The notes beneath the pieces were generated by a model. That model saw nothing but the letters and a program-made list of their open reading frames with translations, was not told the origin of the DNA and did not search any database. From Lineus longissimus (taxonomy: Eukaryota; Nemertea; Pilidiophora; Heteronemertea; Lineidae), in assembly GCF_910592395.1 (NCBI RefSeq), contig NC_088311.1, positions 13,334,501-13,398,500 of the forward strand: a DNA stretch of 64,000 bases, in the 5' to 3' direction. This document shows positions 34,066 through 42,286 of the stretch, piece by piece (positions within the stretch are counted from its first letter, which is position 1; each line of letters begins with the position of its first letter). The position numbers and the translations under genes are program-made.

Positions 34066-34770
34066 TTATGTATCTGACACGTTTTTGCAGATGTTCGATT
34101 TCTCTGTAAGACACACTGTCACGCTTTCTCTTCTTGCGAAGCATATCTCTTTCATTTTCAGAATTTTTTGTAGGTTGATCAAGGCGTGCCTTTCGTTTTA
34201 ATTTCTTCTCAAGGTTTTGAACATGTCCTCTTTTACAACTATCAAGCCTGGCTTTATGCTTTCTTCTCTTTTCAAATTCTTGAACCTTCTGTCTTTTAGA
34301 ATCATCAAGTCTGGCTTTCTGTTTTGATTTTCTTTCAATTTCTAGAACCTTCTGTCTTTTAGAATCATCAAGTCTGGCTTTTTGTTTCAATTTCCTTTCA
34401 ATTTCTTGAATCTGCTGTCTTTTAGAATCATCAAGTCTGGCTTTCTGTTTCAATTTTCTTTCAATTTCTTGAACCTTCTGTCTTTTAGAATCATCAAGTC
34501 TGGCTTTCTGTTTCAATTTTCTTTCAATTTCTTGAACCTTCTGTCTTTTAGAATCAATAAGTCTCGCTTTTTCTTTTGATTTTCTTTCAATTTCTTGAAT
34601 TTTCTGTCTTTAAGAATCATCAAGTCTGGCTTTCTGTTTTGATAGCCTATTAATTTCTTGAATCTTTTGTCTTTTAGAATCATCGAGTTTGCTTTTTTGC
34701 TTAGACCTACTTTCAATTTCTAAGATTTGATTTTGCTTACTTTTAATCAACCTTGCCTTCTTTTTAAACA
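34052..34770 (-). pseudogene. Helentron polyprotein: 21-residue repeat coiled coil
   Basis: At least eight in-frame repeats of KQKARLDDSKRQKVQEIERK plus L (21 residues, 63 bp), from about 34750 down to 34230, degenerating at both ends. The sequence is highly charged with a regular hydrophobic pattern, so a long helix or coiled coil is expected. One in-frame TAA at 34610-34612 replaces a Lys codon (AAA to TAA). The array links the protease to the DUF6570/Rep part. Basic repeats at this position are seen in some Helitron proteins (from memory). Confidence 0.8.
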
Positions 34771-34899
34771 ACTTTTGTTGTTCACACTCTTTTTGCCGAA
34801 ATTGTTCTATTCTTCTTTTGAACTGTATACACACTTTTTTATCATGCTTTCGTTTTTGTTGTTTAGCCTGATCATCTAAATAATCATTAATTAACGCAT

Positions 34900-35580
34900 T
34901 TGTTGTTGACTTTGTTGTTGTTGACTTCTCTAGGCCACGTTTCAAAGTTCTCTTTGATACTATACATACTTCGAAAAATGTTGCTTCAAATATGCAATCA
35001 ATAATAATTCCAATATACTGTTTTAAATAGCCACCAAACTTGTTCAAATCTGAGAATGAGAGTAGAAGAGAAAACCCATCAGGTGATGGCTTACCATGTT
35101 TATCTCTACTATGTGAATCGAATAAATAATATCTCTCATCAATATGGATAACAGTAAAGGCTGAGATGCTACTATCACAATAGCACCATATTCAGACGAC
35201 ATGTTTGCAAGGAATTGTTCAGCAGGTAGATATTGGGAATTTGCATCACAATAAGAATAATTATATGACACTCCAACTCGTTTGATTCTGAAATTTTCAT
35301 TAAAACATGAATGGTAAGCTGGCAGTTCATCAATGGCCAAGTAATTCAAGGACGGTTTGGTCAATTTTACTTCTCTGTACCATGAATCTCCTTCATTTAA
35401 AATGTCATCAAGGTCTTGTGATTGCCAGTGTGCTGGTGAAATAATGACAGAATATAAAAGAGATGATGCAGCATTAGTGACACACTGTCTACCCATGGAA
35501 GTTTCAGAGTATCGTTCATTACCTTGGTGATATGAACCTTGGACAACTTTTCTTATAAGAGAGTCAACAACATGATCAAC
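34900..35580 (-). pseudogene. Helentron polyprotein: OTU / herpes-tegument-like cysteine protease
   Basis: Directly after the 2A motif. Seen: GSYHQGNERYSETSMGRQCV with the candidate nucleophile C236, then TNAASSLLYSVI, W, DLDDILNEGDSWYREV and LPAYHSCFNENFRIK. The spacing G-x-x-x-x-x-R-Y...GRQCV-N...W...DLD-IL-GD-LY resembles viral tegument (C76) and OTU deubiquitinases. The catalytic His region (YYLFDSHSRDKHG) is encoded at about 35080-35120 but in another frame, so a frameshift lies near 35140-35170. OTU-like proteases occur in some Helitrons. A role in protein processing or ubiquitin removal is inference. Confidence 0.7.
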
Positions 35581-35604
35581 TGGGCCAGGATTTGTTTCAA
35601 TATC
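35581..35604 (-). other. 2A ribosome-skipping peptide (DIETNPGP)
   Basis: Codons 196-203 of the leader frame read DIETNPGP, an exact match to the D-[V/I]-E-x-N-P-G-P consensus, preceded by LKLSN. Ribosomes fail to form the Gly-Pro bond here, releasing the upstream product and continuing from Pro. It lies between a hydrophobic segment and the protease domain, with no other protein boundary signal nearby. Confidence 0.88.
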
Positions 35605-36189
35605 ATTACTCAATTTCAGAACATTGGAGGTGTACACTTCATACCCCATAGTCAAGACAAAGAATAACACTAATGACAATTCAAAAATGACATGGTTGTA
35701 ATGCCAGAATGACGTTATGCAATTACTTTCCATGGAAGGGTCAAGTGATGAACTTGTCTGAGTGTTCATTACATGACAAGTGTTCTGGTTCTTTTTGGCT
35801 TCATAAGTTTTCATTATTTTGGCAAACCATTTTTCAGACTTTGAATCAATTTCCTGATTTAAAACATCTAAATTATTTTTGTTATTTAGCTGATGATCTT
35901 TTTGAAAGAACATTTTCATATTATGCATATAAATCTTAACTAGCCAGATTGAGTTGAAGTACCATACAGTTCTGAAGTCATCTTCATCTTGTTTTTTAAT
36001 CCAATATTTTTCTGAACAATCGTCTTTCCATGAACTACATGTAAAAACATTAAAATTACAATGATTTCGGCGAAATGGACAACATCTACATGCAGTTGTT
36101 TGCACTGGCTGACTCAATGCATTAGCAGTTGAAGAAAACTGGCCAACCACTGACCTATATTGAACAAGATCGTTACCCATTATTTTCAA
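35605..36189 (-). CDS. Helentron leader protein upstream of 2A
   Basis: 195 codons before the 2A motif. Seen: a Cys cluster at residues 34-51 (CRCCPFRRNHC...C, possibly metal-binding), a Lys/Asn-rich middle, and a strongly hydrophobic stretch at 167-182 (VIFELSLVLFFVLTMG) shortly before DIETNPGP. The latter could be a signal anchor in the emerging 2A product. The start is taken at the first in-frame ATG-like codon after the minisatellite and is uncertain. No family is recognised. After skipping, this would be a small separate protein of about 202 residues. Confidence 0.5.
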
Positions 36190-36306
36190 TACAGCAAGTT
36201 TTCGAAGTCCAGTAAAGCAAATGAAGTTCTGTGGGAAGTATTTGTTGCCTGCCTTGCAGCTGGTCTATTTGTGCAGCAATATGCCTTGAGGCACGTATTT
36301 GGTACT

Positions 36307-36960
36307 TCAATGCAGGTATTTGTTGCTATGCAGCAGGTATTCGATGCCTTGCGGCAGCAATTCGTTGCCTTGTGGCAATAATTCGGTGCCTTGCGGCAGG
36401 TATTCGGTGCCTTGCGGCAGGTATTTTGTGCCTTGCGGCAGGTATTTTGTGCCTTGCGGCAGGTATTTTGTGCCTTGCGGCAGGTATTTTGTGCCTTGCG
36501 GCAGGTATTCGGTGCCTTGCGGCAGGTATTCGGTGCCTTGCGGCAGGTATTCGGTGCCTTGCGGCAGGTATTCGGTGCCTTGCGGCAGGTATTCGGTGCC
36601 TTGCGGCAGGTATTCGGTGCCTTGCGGCAGGTATTCGGTGCCTTGCGGCAGGTATTGGTGCCTTGCGGCAGGTATTCTGTGCCTTGCGGCAGGTATTCTG
36701 TGCCTTGCGGCAGATATTTGGTGCCTTGCGGCAGATATTTGGTGCCTTGCGGCAGATATTCGGTGCCTTGCGGCAGATATTCGGTGCCTTGCGGCAGGTA
36801 TTCGGTGCCTTGCGGCAGGTATTCGGTGCCTTGCGGCAGGTATTCGGTGCCTTGCGGCAGGTATTCGGTGCCTTGCGGCAGGTATTCGGAGCCTTGCGGC
36901 AGGTATTCGGTGCCTTGCGGCAGGTATTCGGTGCCTTGCGGCAGATATTTGATAATGCTC
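36307..36960. repeat. 21-bp minisatellite, about 30 units
   Basis: Unit GTGCCTTGCGGCAGGTATTC plus G (21 bp), with variants grouped in blocks: TATTTT units at 36421-36505, TATTCG units at 36510-36650, GATATTTG units near 36710-36760, then TATTCG again. One unit near 36650 is 20 bp. Because 21 is divisible by 3, most frames are open over the array, giving spurious 200-residue frames. A1 has about three units and A4 about two. It lies between the leader gene and the 5' end of Helentron A3. Confidence 0.95.
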
Positions 36961-37567
36961 TCCGGGAATGGAAAGCAGCAAGATGAGTAAGCACACCTTA
37001 CTCTCTCTGATGTGGGAACAGCAAGTGCTTTACTGGACTTGAAATGTGCCGAGAACTTCTCTTGCCAACAACAGTGAATCTGTAAAGAAAGAGCAGGGAA
37101 ATTAACACCAAATAAAGAAGGCCGACATCGATGGGCGAAATAGTATTATCAAACAGACTATAGATTTTTCCCCTATTCAGGACTTAGCTAGGTACACCAC
37201 CGGATACAGTCTGTGCTTGATCAGGTGATATGCTGAACAAGGCATCTATGGAAGCAAATCCACAAAGAGATGTAACCTTCGAAGGGCACACTTAATTTCC
37301 TAAAAAGTCAGTCATGTGGGCTGATTTTCCAAAAAATAGTGCAACCTCATTAAATTAGGCCATCTCACAAACTGAACCATAACACTCAACAGCCAAACGT
37401 GCCCACATGATGCGAGCCAAGAGCTGGGCTTAAAGACGAGTGAGTGGTGCAGAAGTAACCTCCTGAAAATGGACCTCTTGTTTACAAAGCCTTGTCTTCA
37501 GGTAGAAGTGTAACAACAACATGTACAATGCTGGAATGGTTGAATTTCATTTCCTACCTGAACACAG

Positions 37568-37888
37568 GCCTGTTTGAAATTAATAACCAGCATGTTACAT
37601 GACCAGGCCTGGAATCAAGGTCATGTAGGACATTTAGTCCATGATCAATGTTTACCTGGGGACAAAGAATTTGTTTATAATCAACAAACCCAGAGTGGCT
37701 GTAACTGGTCCATTATTGACAACACTGGATGTCCTAAATGTCCATGTAGACTTGATGATGAGGTACTATCAAATAGGGTGTGGGGTGTCCTTGAATCTTC
37801 CCAGCTAGTCCCAGCATTCTATTCCATTCGAAAATTTGTACTGCACAACCATAGTGAAGGTAGTGATGAAACTCCCAACCAGAGAAAG
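37568..37888 (+). CDS. Candidate captured host exon (Cys-rich) in the Helentron
   Basis: Plus strand, opposite to the replicase. A pyrimidine-rich acceptor (TTTCATTTCCTACCTGAACACAG) opens, and AGAGAAAG/GTAAAC closes, a 107-codon frame in phase 0 at both sides. It includes CNWSIIDNTGCPKCPCRLDD; the GCPKCPC spacing resembles antistasin or VWC-type modules, without certainty. Traces of its 3' half (TTAATGATGAGGTACTATC) remain in A1 (about 4550) and A4 (about 47785). If real, it was captured before those deletion derivatives arose. It could also be chance. Confidence 0.35.
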
Positions 37889-38145
37889 GTAAACATCGAG
37901 ACCTAAATCAGTAAATAGCTTCACAAATGGAATGCCGGACAGGAATCCTTGCACTTATTCAGCATATTCCAAATTGATCGACGACACTTCAATCATTCAT
38001 TGCTTACCGTACTGTAGGAGGCATGCACTTTATATCTCTAGTCCTCGATTATTACCTTGGGAGTTTCATCACTTACTTAAACATTCTAATAAATAACTAC
38101 AGATTTTAATTCACTATGGCACAGCGACTCCAAATGGTAACGCTT

Positions 38146-38503
38146 ACAGCTGAGCACAGCCACAGCCACTGACATGACTACAACAGCCGAAATGTTCTAC
38201 ACAAAATAGGCCTAAGTTGCAAGCCACTAAGATGGAGCATATTGCTGCACCTGCTGCGTAATGCAACTGTGGAATTCATACTACGATGTGACTTTTAAAC
38301 TAACAGAAGTCACGGCCAATACTAACAGCTGAGCACAGCCACAGCCACTGACATGACTATGACAGCCCAAATTTTCTACACAAAATAGGCCCAAGTTGCA
38401 AGCCACTATTAGATGGAGCATATTGCTGCACCTGCTGCGTAACGCAACTGTGGAATTCATACTACGATGTGACTTTTAAACTAACAGAAGTCACGGCCAA
38501 TGA
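38146..38503. repeat. 179-bp tandem duplication
   Basis: Two copies starting ACAGCTGAGCACAGCCACAG at 38146 and 38325, about 95% alike by eye, ending CACGGCCAATGACG. It is in the 5' non-coding part of Helentron A3. A1 and A4 carry related single-copy sequence ending CACGGCCAATGACC. Confidence 0.85.
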
Positions 38504-39746
38504 CGTAAAAGGCAAGATTCGTTCCAAAATTGCCAAGACGTGCAGAAAAATCGGCCATCCCATTTTTAGGCATTGCCAAGATGATCGTTTCGTTGTCAAC
38601 ATCGTCCTCGGCGACCTAAATTTACGGGATATATTAGGCCTCAAACGGCACCACATCGCTACATTACAATACTATGGGATTCATACTACAATCTACTTCG
38701 TCGCATAAGAGTTCTTATGGCCAATGGCTGGCAGAAAATCAAAGTTACATTGAGATAAAATCTTCTAACATCATTCTTACCTGCGCAAATTCGTGAACAT
38801 GCCGAACATGTGCGACAGCTGGCGTGTTGCCAAATCCGGACCTACTTTCGGTCAATGCTGAATACGTCGATGAGAGCTCTCGAACTATCATTCCATGCAA
38901 AAAATGGATACAGTTTTATAAATAAACAAAGTTTTCGTGCTTTTAGCTGTCAACATCAATGGCTATAATATACTCCTGCAGAATAGTAGAACTAATAGAA
39001 CTAATTTCCGAAGTTTCCAATAGTTTGAACACAAATCAGAACATCACCCATCAGCTGGACTCAGATCTGCATAAATTACGATAAATAATGAGGTCGTCGC
39101 TTCAATTTCGCAAAGAAAGTTGACTCCATTCGAAGGTTGTTTTGACCAAATTCTGTTGAACTCATCGTTATGAGGGCATTTGAACACATTCTCGTTGATC
39201 TTTTCTATAAACGTGTGAAGTTTCGTACCAAAATACGTTTCCGTAAAGGCTTAAAAAAGAAAATTCGTCACTTACAAAATCATCGCTCCGGTAGAAATAA
39301 AAATGTCACCGGCGCCGCCATTTTCTTGACGATAGTACTCCAGGTAACCTCGGCGGGAAATTTAAAGCGGGGTCATCCGGGGTCAAACAACAGTTTTGCT
39401 CACTACCGCCAACTGGTGATATAAATCGACACTAATCTATTTTATATCAAAACTTCTGTATCATGAAGACCTTTTCAACTTTATTTCAAGCTTTTATCTG
39501 CTGGAATAGAGCGTCAAAAAATTGTTTTTTCATTTAAGCATTTTGCCCCCTGGGGAGCTGAATTTGAGTCGAATCGCCCAAATTTTTTTCCGTAAGCAAC
39601 ATTTTCTGCGGTGTTTATAAGCAAGACTAGATTTGAAGTGCCTCGGTTGTATGATTACAAAATGCCCAACTTTGTCTACAGATGGCATGATGGAAGGATG
39701 GCAGGATGGGTGGAAGGACGGACACCAATCGAATAGCTATTTGACT
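38504..39746. other. Helentron A3 5' non-coding region
   Basis: No protein is recognised. Near the end (39660-39720) is a degenerate GATGG-type tract followed by GACGGACACC, as in the 5' ends of A1, A4 and A5. Any RepHel promoter should lie between here and 36200 on the minus strand. No TATA-type signal can be assigned with confidence. Confidence 0.4.
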
Positions 39747-39775
39747 AGCTCCGCTGACTTTGTCAGCTGAGCTAA
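39747..39775 (-). other. Helentron A3 5' terminus
   Basis: On the element strand it begins TTAGCTCAGCTGAC, with a hairpin formed with GTCAGCGGAGCT. The outer TTAGCTCAGCTGA arm is inverted relative to TCAGCTGAGC near the 3' end, so the terminal inverted repeat is asymmetric (terminal here, subterminal there). The same end closes A1, A4 and A5. Confidence 0.85.
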
Positions 39776-40012
39776 CAAAGGAATCTGGAAATTTTTGAAT
39801 GCCCAATCTTCAAAGAAATCCAGCACATTTAATACTGATTAAGATACAGTTTCTCATCATGAAATTCTGGATATCAAAACAACATACATTTCATGACATC
39901 ATGCTAGCAATTTTTTTCCTGGATATCAATCCCAAATGATCTGCATGTACCTTTTTTTAGTCAGCCTTTGACAGCAAACATAATATTTTAATACTGCTAT
40001 AAAAATACTCAC

Positions 40013-40177
40013 CAATATTCAGTGCCGTTCGCCTTAAAAAAAACATGAAGTTCCCCTTCTCCTTCTTTTTGTAGTCTTCCAACCTCTGCAGGGCCTCCTT
40101 CTTTGAGATCAGCTCTCCAGACTACTCTAGCAGGAAGTCACCTTTTTCGTAATCTTGGAGGGTGAAAACTCCACGGC
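40013..40177 (-). pseudogene. KMT5A-like SET methyltransferase, exon 2 (two lesions)
   Basis: Acceptor TTTATTTCAG (above 40177), donor ATTG/GTGAGT (40007-40012). It encodes GRGVFTLQDYEKGDFLLE, then SGELISKKEALQRLEDY, KKKEKGNFMFF and, after a one-base correction, FKANGTEYC into VDSTK of exon 3. This is the N-terminal half of a SET domain. Two lesions are seen. The conserved Tyr of the E-Y-x-G motif is a TAG stop (40122-40124). A T8 run (40036-40043, minus strand) needs one more T to keep frame with exon 3. Either the gene is a pseudogene or these are sequence errors; the intact splice sites favour a recent loss or error. Confidence 0.85.
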
Positions 40178-41718
40178 CTGAAATAAAATATGATAAAATA
40201 TGAAAATGTCCAAGCAGGATCATGTACTCATCTGTGTCTACAATCTTCATGCTAATTTGCTGTAAACCGGGTATTGTTGGCAAAGCCAAAAGGTCGTGAA
40301 TTTGCTCATTTTTCATTTGGCGTAGACACAAGTTCTGCGTTTGGTGCCAAAATTTAATGGTTTTTAAAAATGCATGCCATTAGGGTTAAAATTTAGCAAG
40401 TTTTATGTTCGTGTTTGCCTCCCAAATCGCAAAATTAAACAGCTTTTCAAAATTTAATGTAAATATAGTTAGTCAAATTGGTGTCAATAAAGTGATCTCA
40501 GCATGACATCAGATTGACACTAACATCATGTTTATTTAAACCTTTAAAGTGTAAGTACATGTAGATCAGAGCAACACTGCTTTTCATGAAAGTAGTCACA
40601 GCCAGCAATTTAAAACAACCCAGAAACTTCAGAGTGGATATCACATATGGGCCCATTTACGTTTGGCAAGCTGCTACTTTTTGCAAGTGCCCGACCGTCT
40701 GCCACACAAGGAAGTTCTTCTAGGATTTTACATGGTATGACATCATTTTTCAAAACATGGCCAACGTCTGTTTTTGGCGCCAAGATATTTACCCCTTGAA
40801 CAGCCAATTTGAACCCCCCATACTGGTCATGCAGCAATATTTCAGCACGGAAATTTGGTCAGTTGGGTTTTTTTTTGCGTTATGTCTCACCAGTAAACTG
40901 TATTTGGAACAATTTTGAAAAACATTACTAACTCCTTCAAATTTCCAAAATACATGGTGGAGAAGCAGGGTATGACACAGCATTATGCCCCACACTATCT
41001 TGAAAACACCCCAAAATGGGGAGATGGTTACATCACTTTTCAATTCATTCTGTCACATACAGTGATGCCAACAAAGACCACTGTGTCGCGTATGTTCAAT
41101 TCTAGGGAGGCTCATGCTCTTATCTAAGATTGCATCCTTCATGTCATTGGCCATAACCACAAATAAACCGTTGCTTTATTCTAATCGGTGGTAAAATTCT
41201 CTTCTGGTTTAGGAGTGTAGAGGATCCCCAGACATTTTCACACAAGGTTAGAACATTCAAGCTGACATACTAACAAAATCAGCCAATAGCCCCGCCCTGG
41301 TGAGCAGAAATCGAATCGAAGAGCGCTAAATCTTCTGTCTTCTGTTTACAATGGCCAGATTTAAAGTGCCTTGGCCTTAAGGCTTACACAATGCCCAAAT
41401 GTGTCCACCGACCGATGGAACTGGATAGGTGTGGATGGATGGATGGAAGGACGCACACATTTGAATAGCAAATAGCCTAGCTCAACAGACGTTCGTCAGC
41501 TGAGCCAAAATGCATTGCGTTATTTTAATCTTAGTGCGTGCAACTCATGTACGAAAAGCCTTCTGTGCTACGCTAGTGCACCACAAGATCAGACCTGTGG
41601 CGTTCGTAATAGAGGGGTAATCTAGTGGTTGCAGCATGATGTCATACGGCTCCAGACAGCGCCTTATACTGCATCACTCCACATGGAGAGGATCGTACTT
41701 TAAACTGACTAAACTTAC
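40178..41718 (-). other. Intron 1 of the KMT5A-like gene
   Basis: 1.54 kb with consensus ends (GTAAGTTT ... TTTATTTCAG). It carries a degenerate Helentron A 5' end (see 41390-41507). Nothing else is recognised. Confidence 0.7.
41390..41507 (-). mobile_element. Degenerate Helentron A 5' end
   Basis: ATGCCCAAATGTGTCCACC, a short (GGAT)n tract, GGACGCACACATTTGAATAG, then AGCTCAACAGACGTTCGTCAG and CTGAGCC. This parallels the 5' terminal 120 bp of A1/A3/A4, with the terminal CTAA mutated to CCAA. No 3' partner is found. Confidence 0.6.
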
Positions 41719-41861
41719 CTATCCGCTCATCAATATATCTGCCTTGGAACCCAGAAGGATCCATACCCTTTTTGAGCCAGTACTGGGCGACAGCACTGGG
41801 GCAGGTTGTACTATTCAGAGTCCCCCTGGCATTCTGCCTGGTCCTTAAATTAGAAGCCATC
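41719..41861 (-). CDS. KMT5A-like SET methyltransferase, first coding exon
   Basis: Acceptor TTTTTTCAG (above 41861), then G and ATG at 41858-41860, so a 5' UTR exon should lie further right. It encodes 47 residues, MASNLRTRQNARGTLNSTTC, then AVAQYWLKKGMDPSGF and GRYIDERI. Donor GGATAG/GTAAGT at 41713-41718. The phase-1 end joins exon 2 to give I-G-R-G-V-F, exactly the SET start (KGRGVFA-type). The AQYWLKKGMDPSGF...YI block matches the pre-SET segment of KMT5A-A-like proteins as I remember them. The three exons together make about 170 residues. Confidence 0.75.
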
Positions 41862-42277
41862 CTGAAAAAATTGTCCAAAAGTGAAAACATTACATTTATT
41901 TGCGGGGAAATGAGTGTTTATCTGTCAATGTCAATGGTCCGTCAGATCACACATGTTACTGTCAGTGCATATGGTAAAAATCATGATCATGTAAACAAAA
42001 GCTACGCAAAGCGGGGGTGGTGTAGTGGTGTAACCATGACGGTAGTGTATTGACATCCTAATCAGGGTTACTCAGGGTCAGGGATACCTAGCCCTTGCTA
42101 CATTATGCTAGTCACCAATCATTCCACATTTTAGGATGGTGCGATGGCTCCCTAGTGGCAAAACCAATAATTGCATCGCACCCGCTATCAAAAGGAACCT
42201 CCCTCCTCCACCCAATATTCTAACAAAAAATAGAATCAGTCCCAAACTGTTTTCAAGTTATCATGTGAAAATGATGA
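41862..42277. other. Intergenic or upstream intron
   Basis: No gene. The segment 42146-42200 (CCCTAGTGGCAAAACC...) is similar in direct orientation to 44361-44420, just outside the other end of the MULE, implying an older repeat that was duplicated or interrupted here. Confidence 0.4.
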
Positions 42278-42286
42278 CACCCCCAT

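Larger units (their letters stand above)
23804..39774 (-). mobile_element. Complete autonomous Helentron A3 (about 16 kb)
   Basis: Minus-strand 5' end: TTAGCTCAGCTGAC hairpin at 39747-39775. 3' end: TCAGCTGAGCGCC, hairpin AGGCCCTTGGGCCT, CTTGT at 23804-23836. The element encodes, 5' to 3', a 2A-terminated leader, cysteine protease, coiled-coil repeat, DUF6570-like region, HUH Rep, PIF1 helicase and APE endonuclease, then an intron-bearing RPA gene. Endonuclease C-terminal to the helicase plus asymmetric terminal inverted repeats define Helentrons. Insertion is between A and A on the plus strand (T/T on the element strand) without duplication. Coding frames carry multiple frameshifts, so the copy is probably inactive now, but it represents the autonomous parent of A1 and A4. 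It occupies most of an 18.2-kb intron of a KMT5A-like gene, in the gene's own orientation. Confidence 0.9.

Noticed and set aside
36231-36996. Long open frames (about 200-250 codons) in five frames over the minisatellite
   Set aside because: They arise because the 21-bp unit is divisible by three and lacks stops. The translations are pure seven-residue repeats in every frame.
41590-41650. A-box-like sequence (GTAATCTAGTGGTTG) suggesting another SINE
   Set aside because: No B box follows at the right distance.
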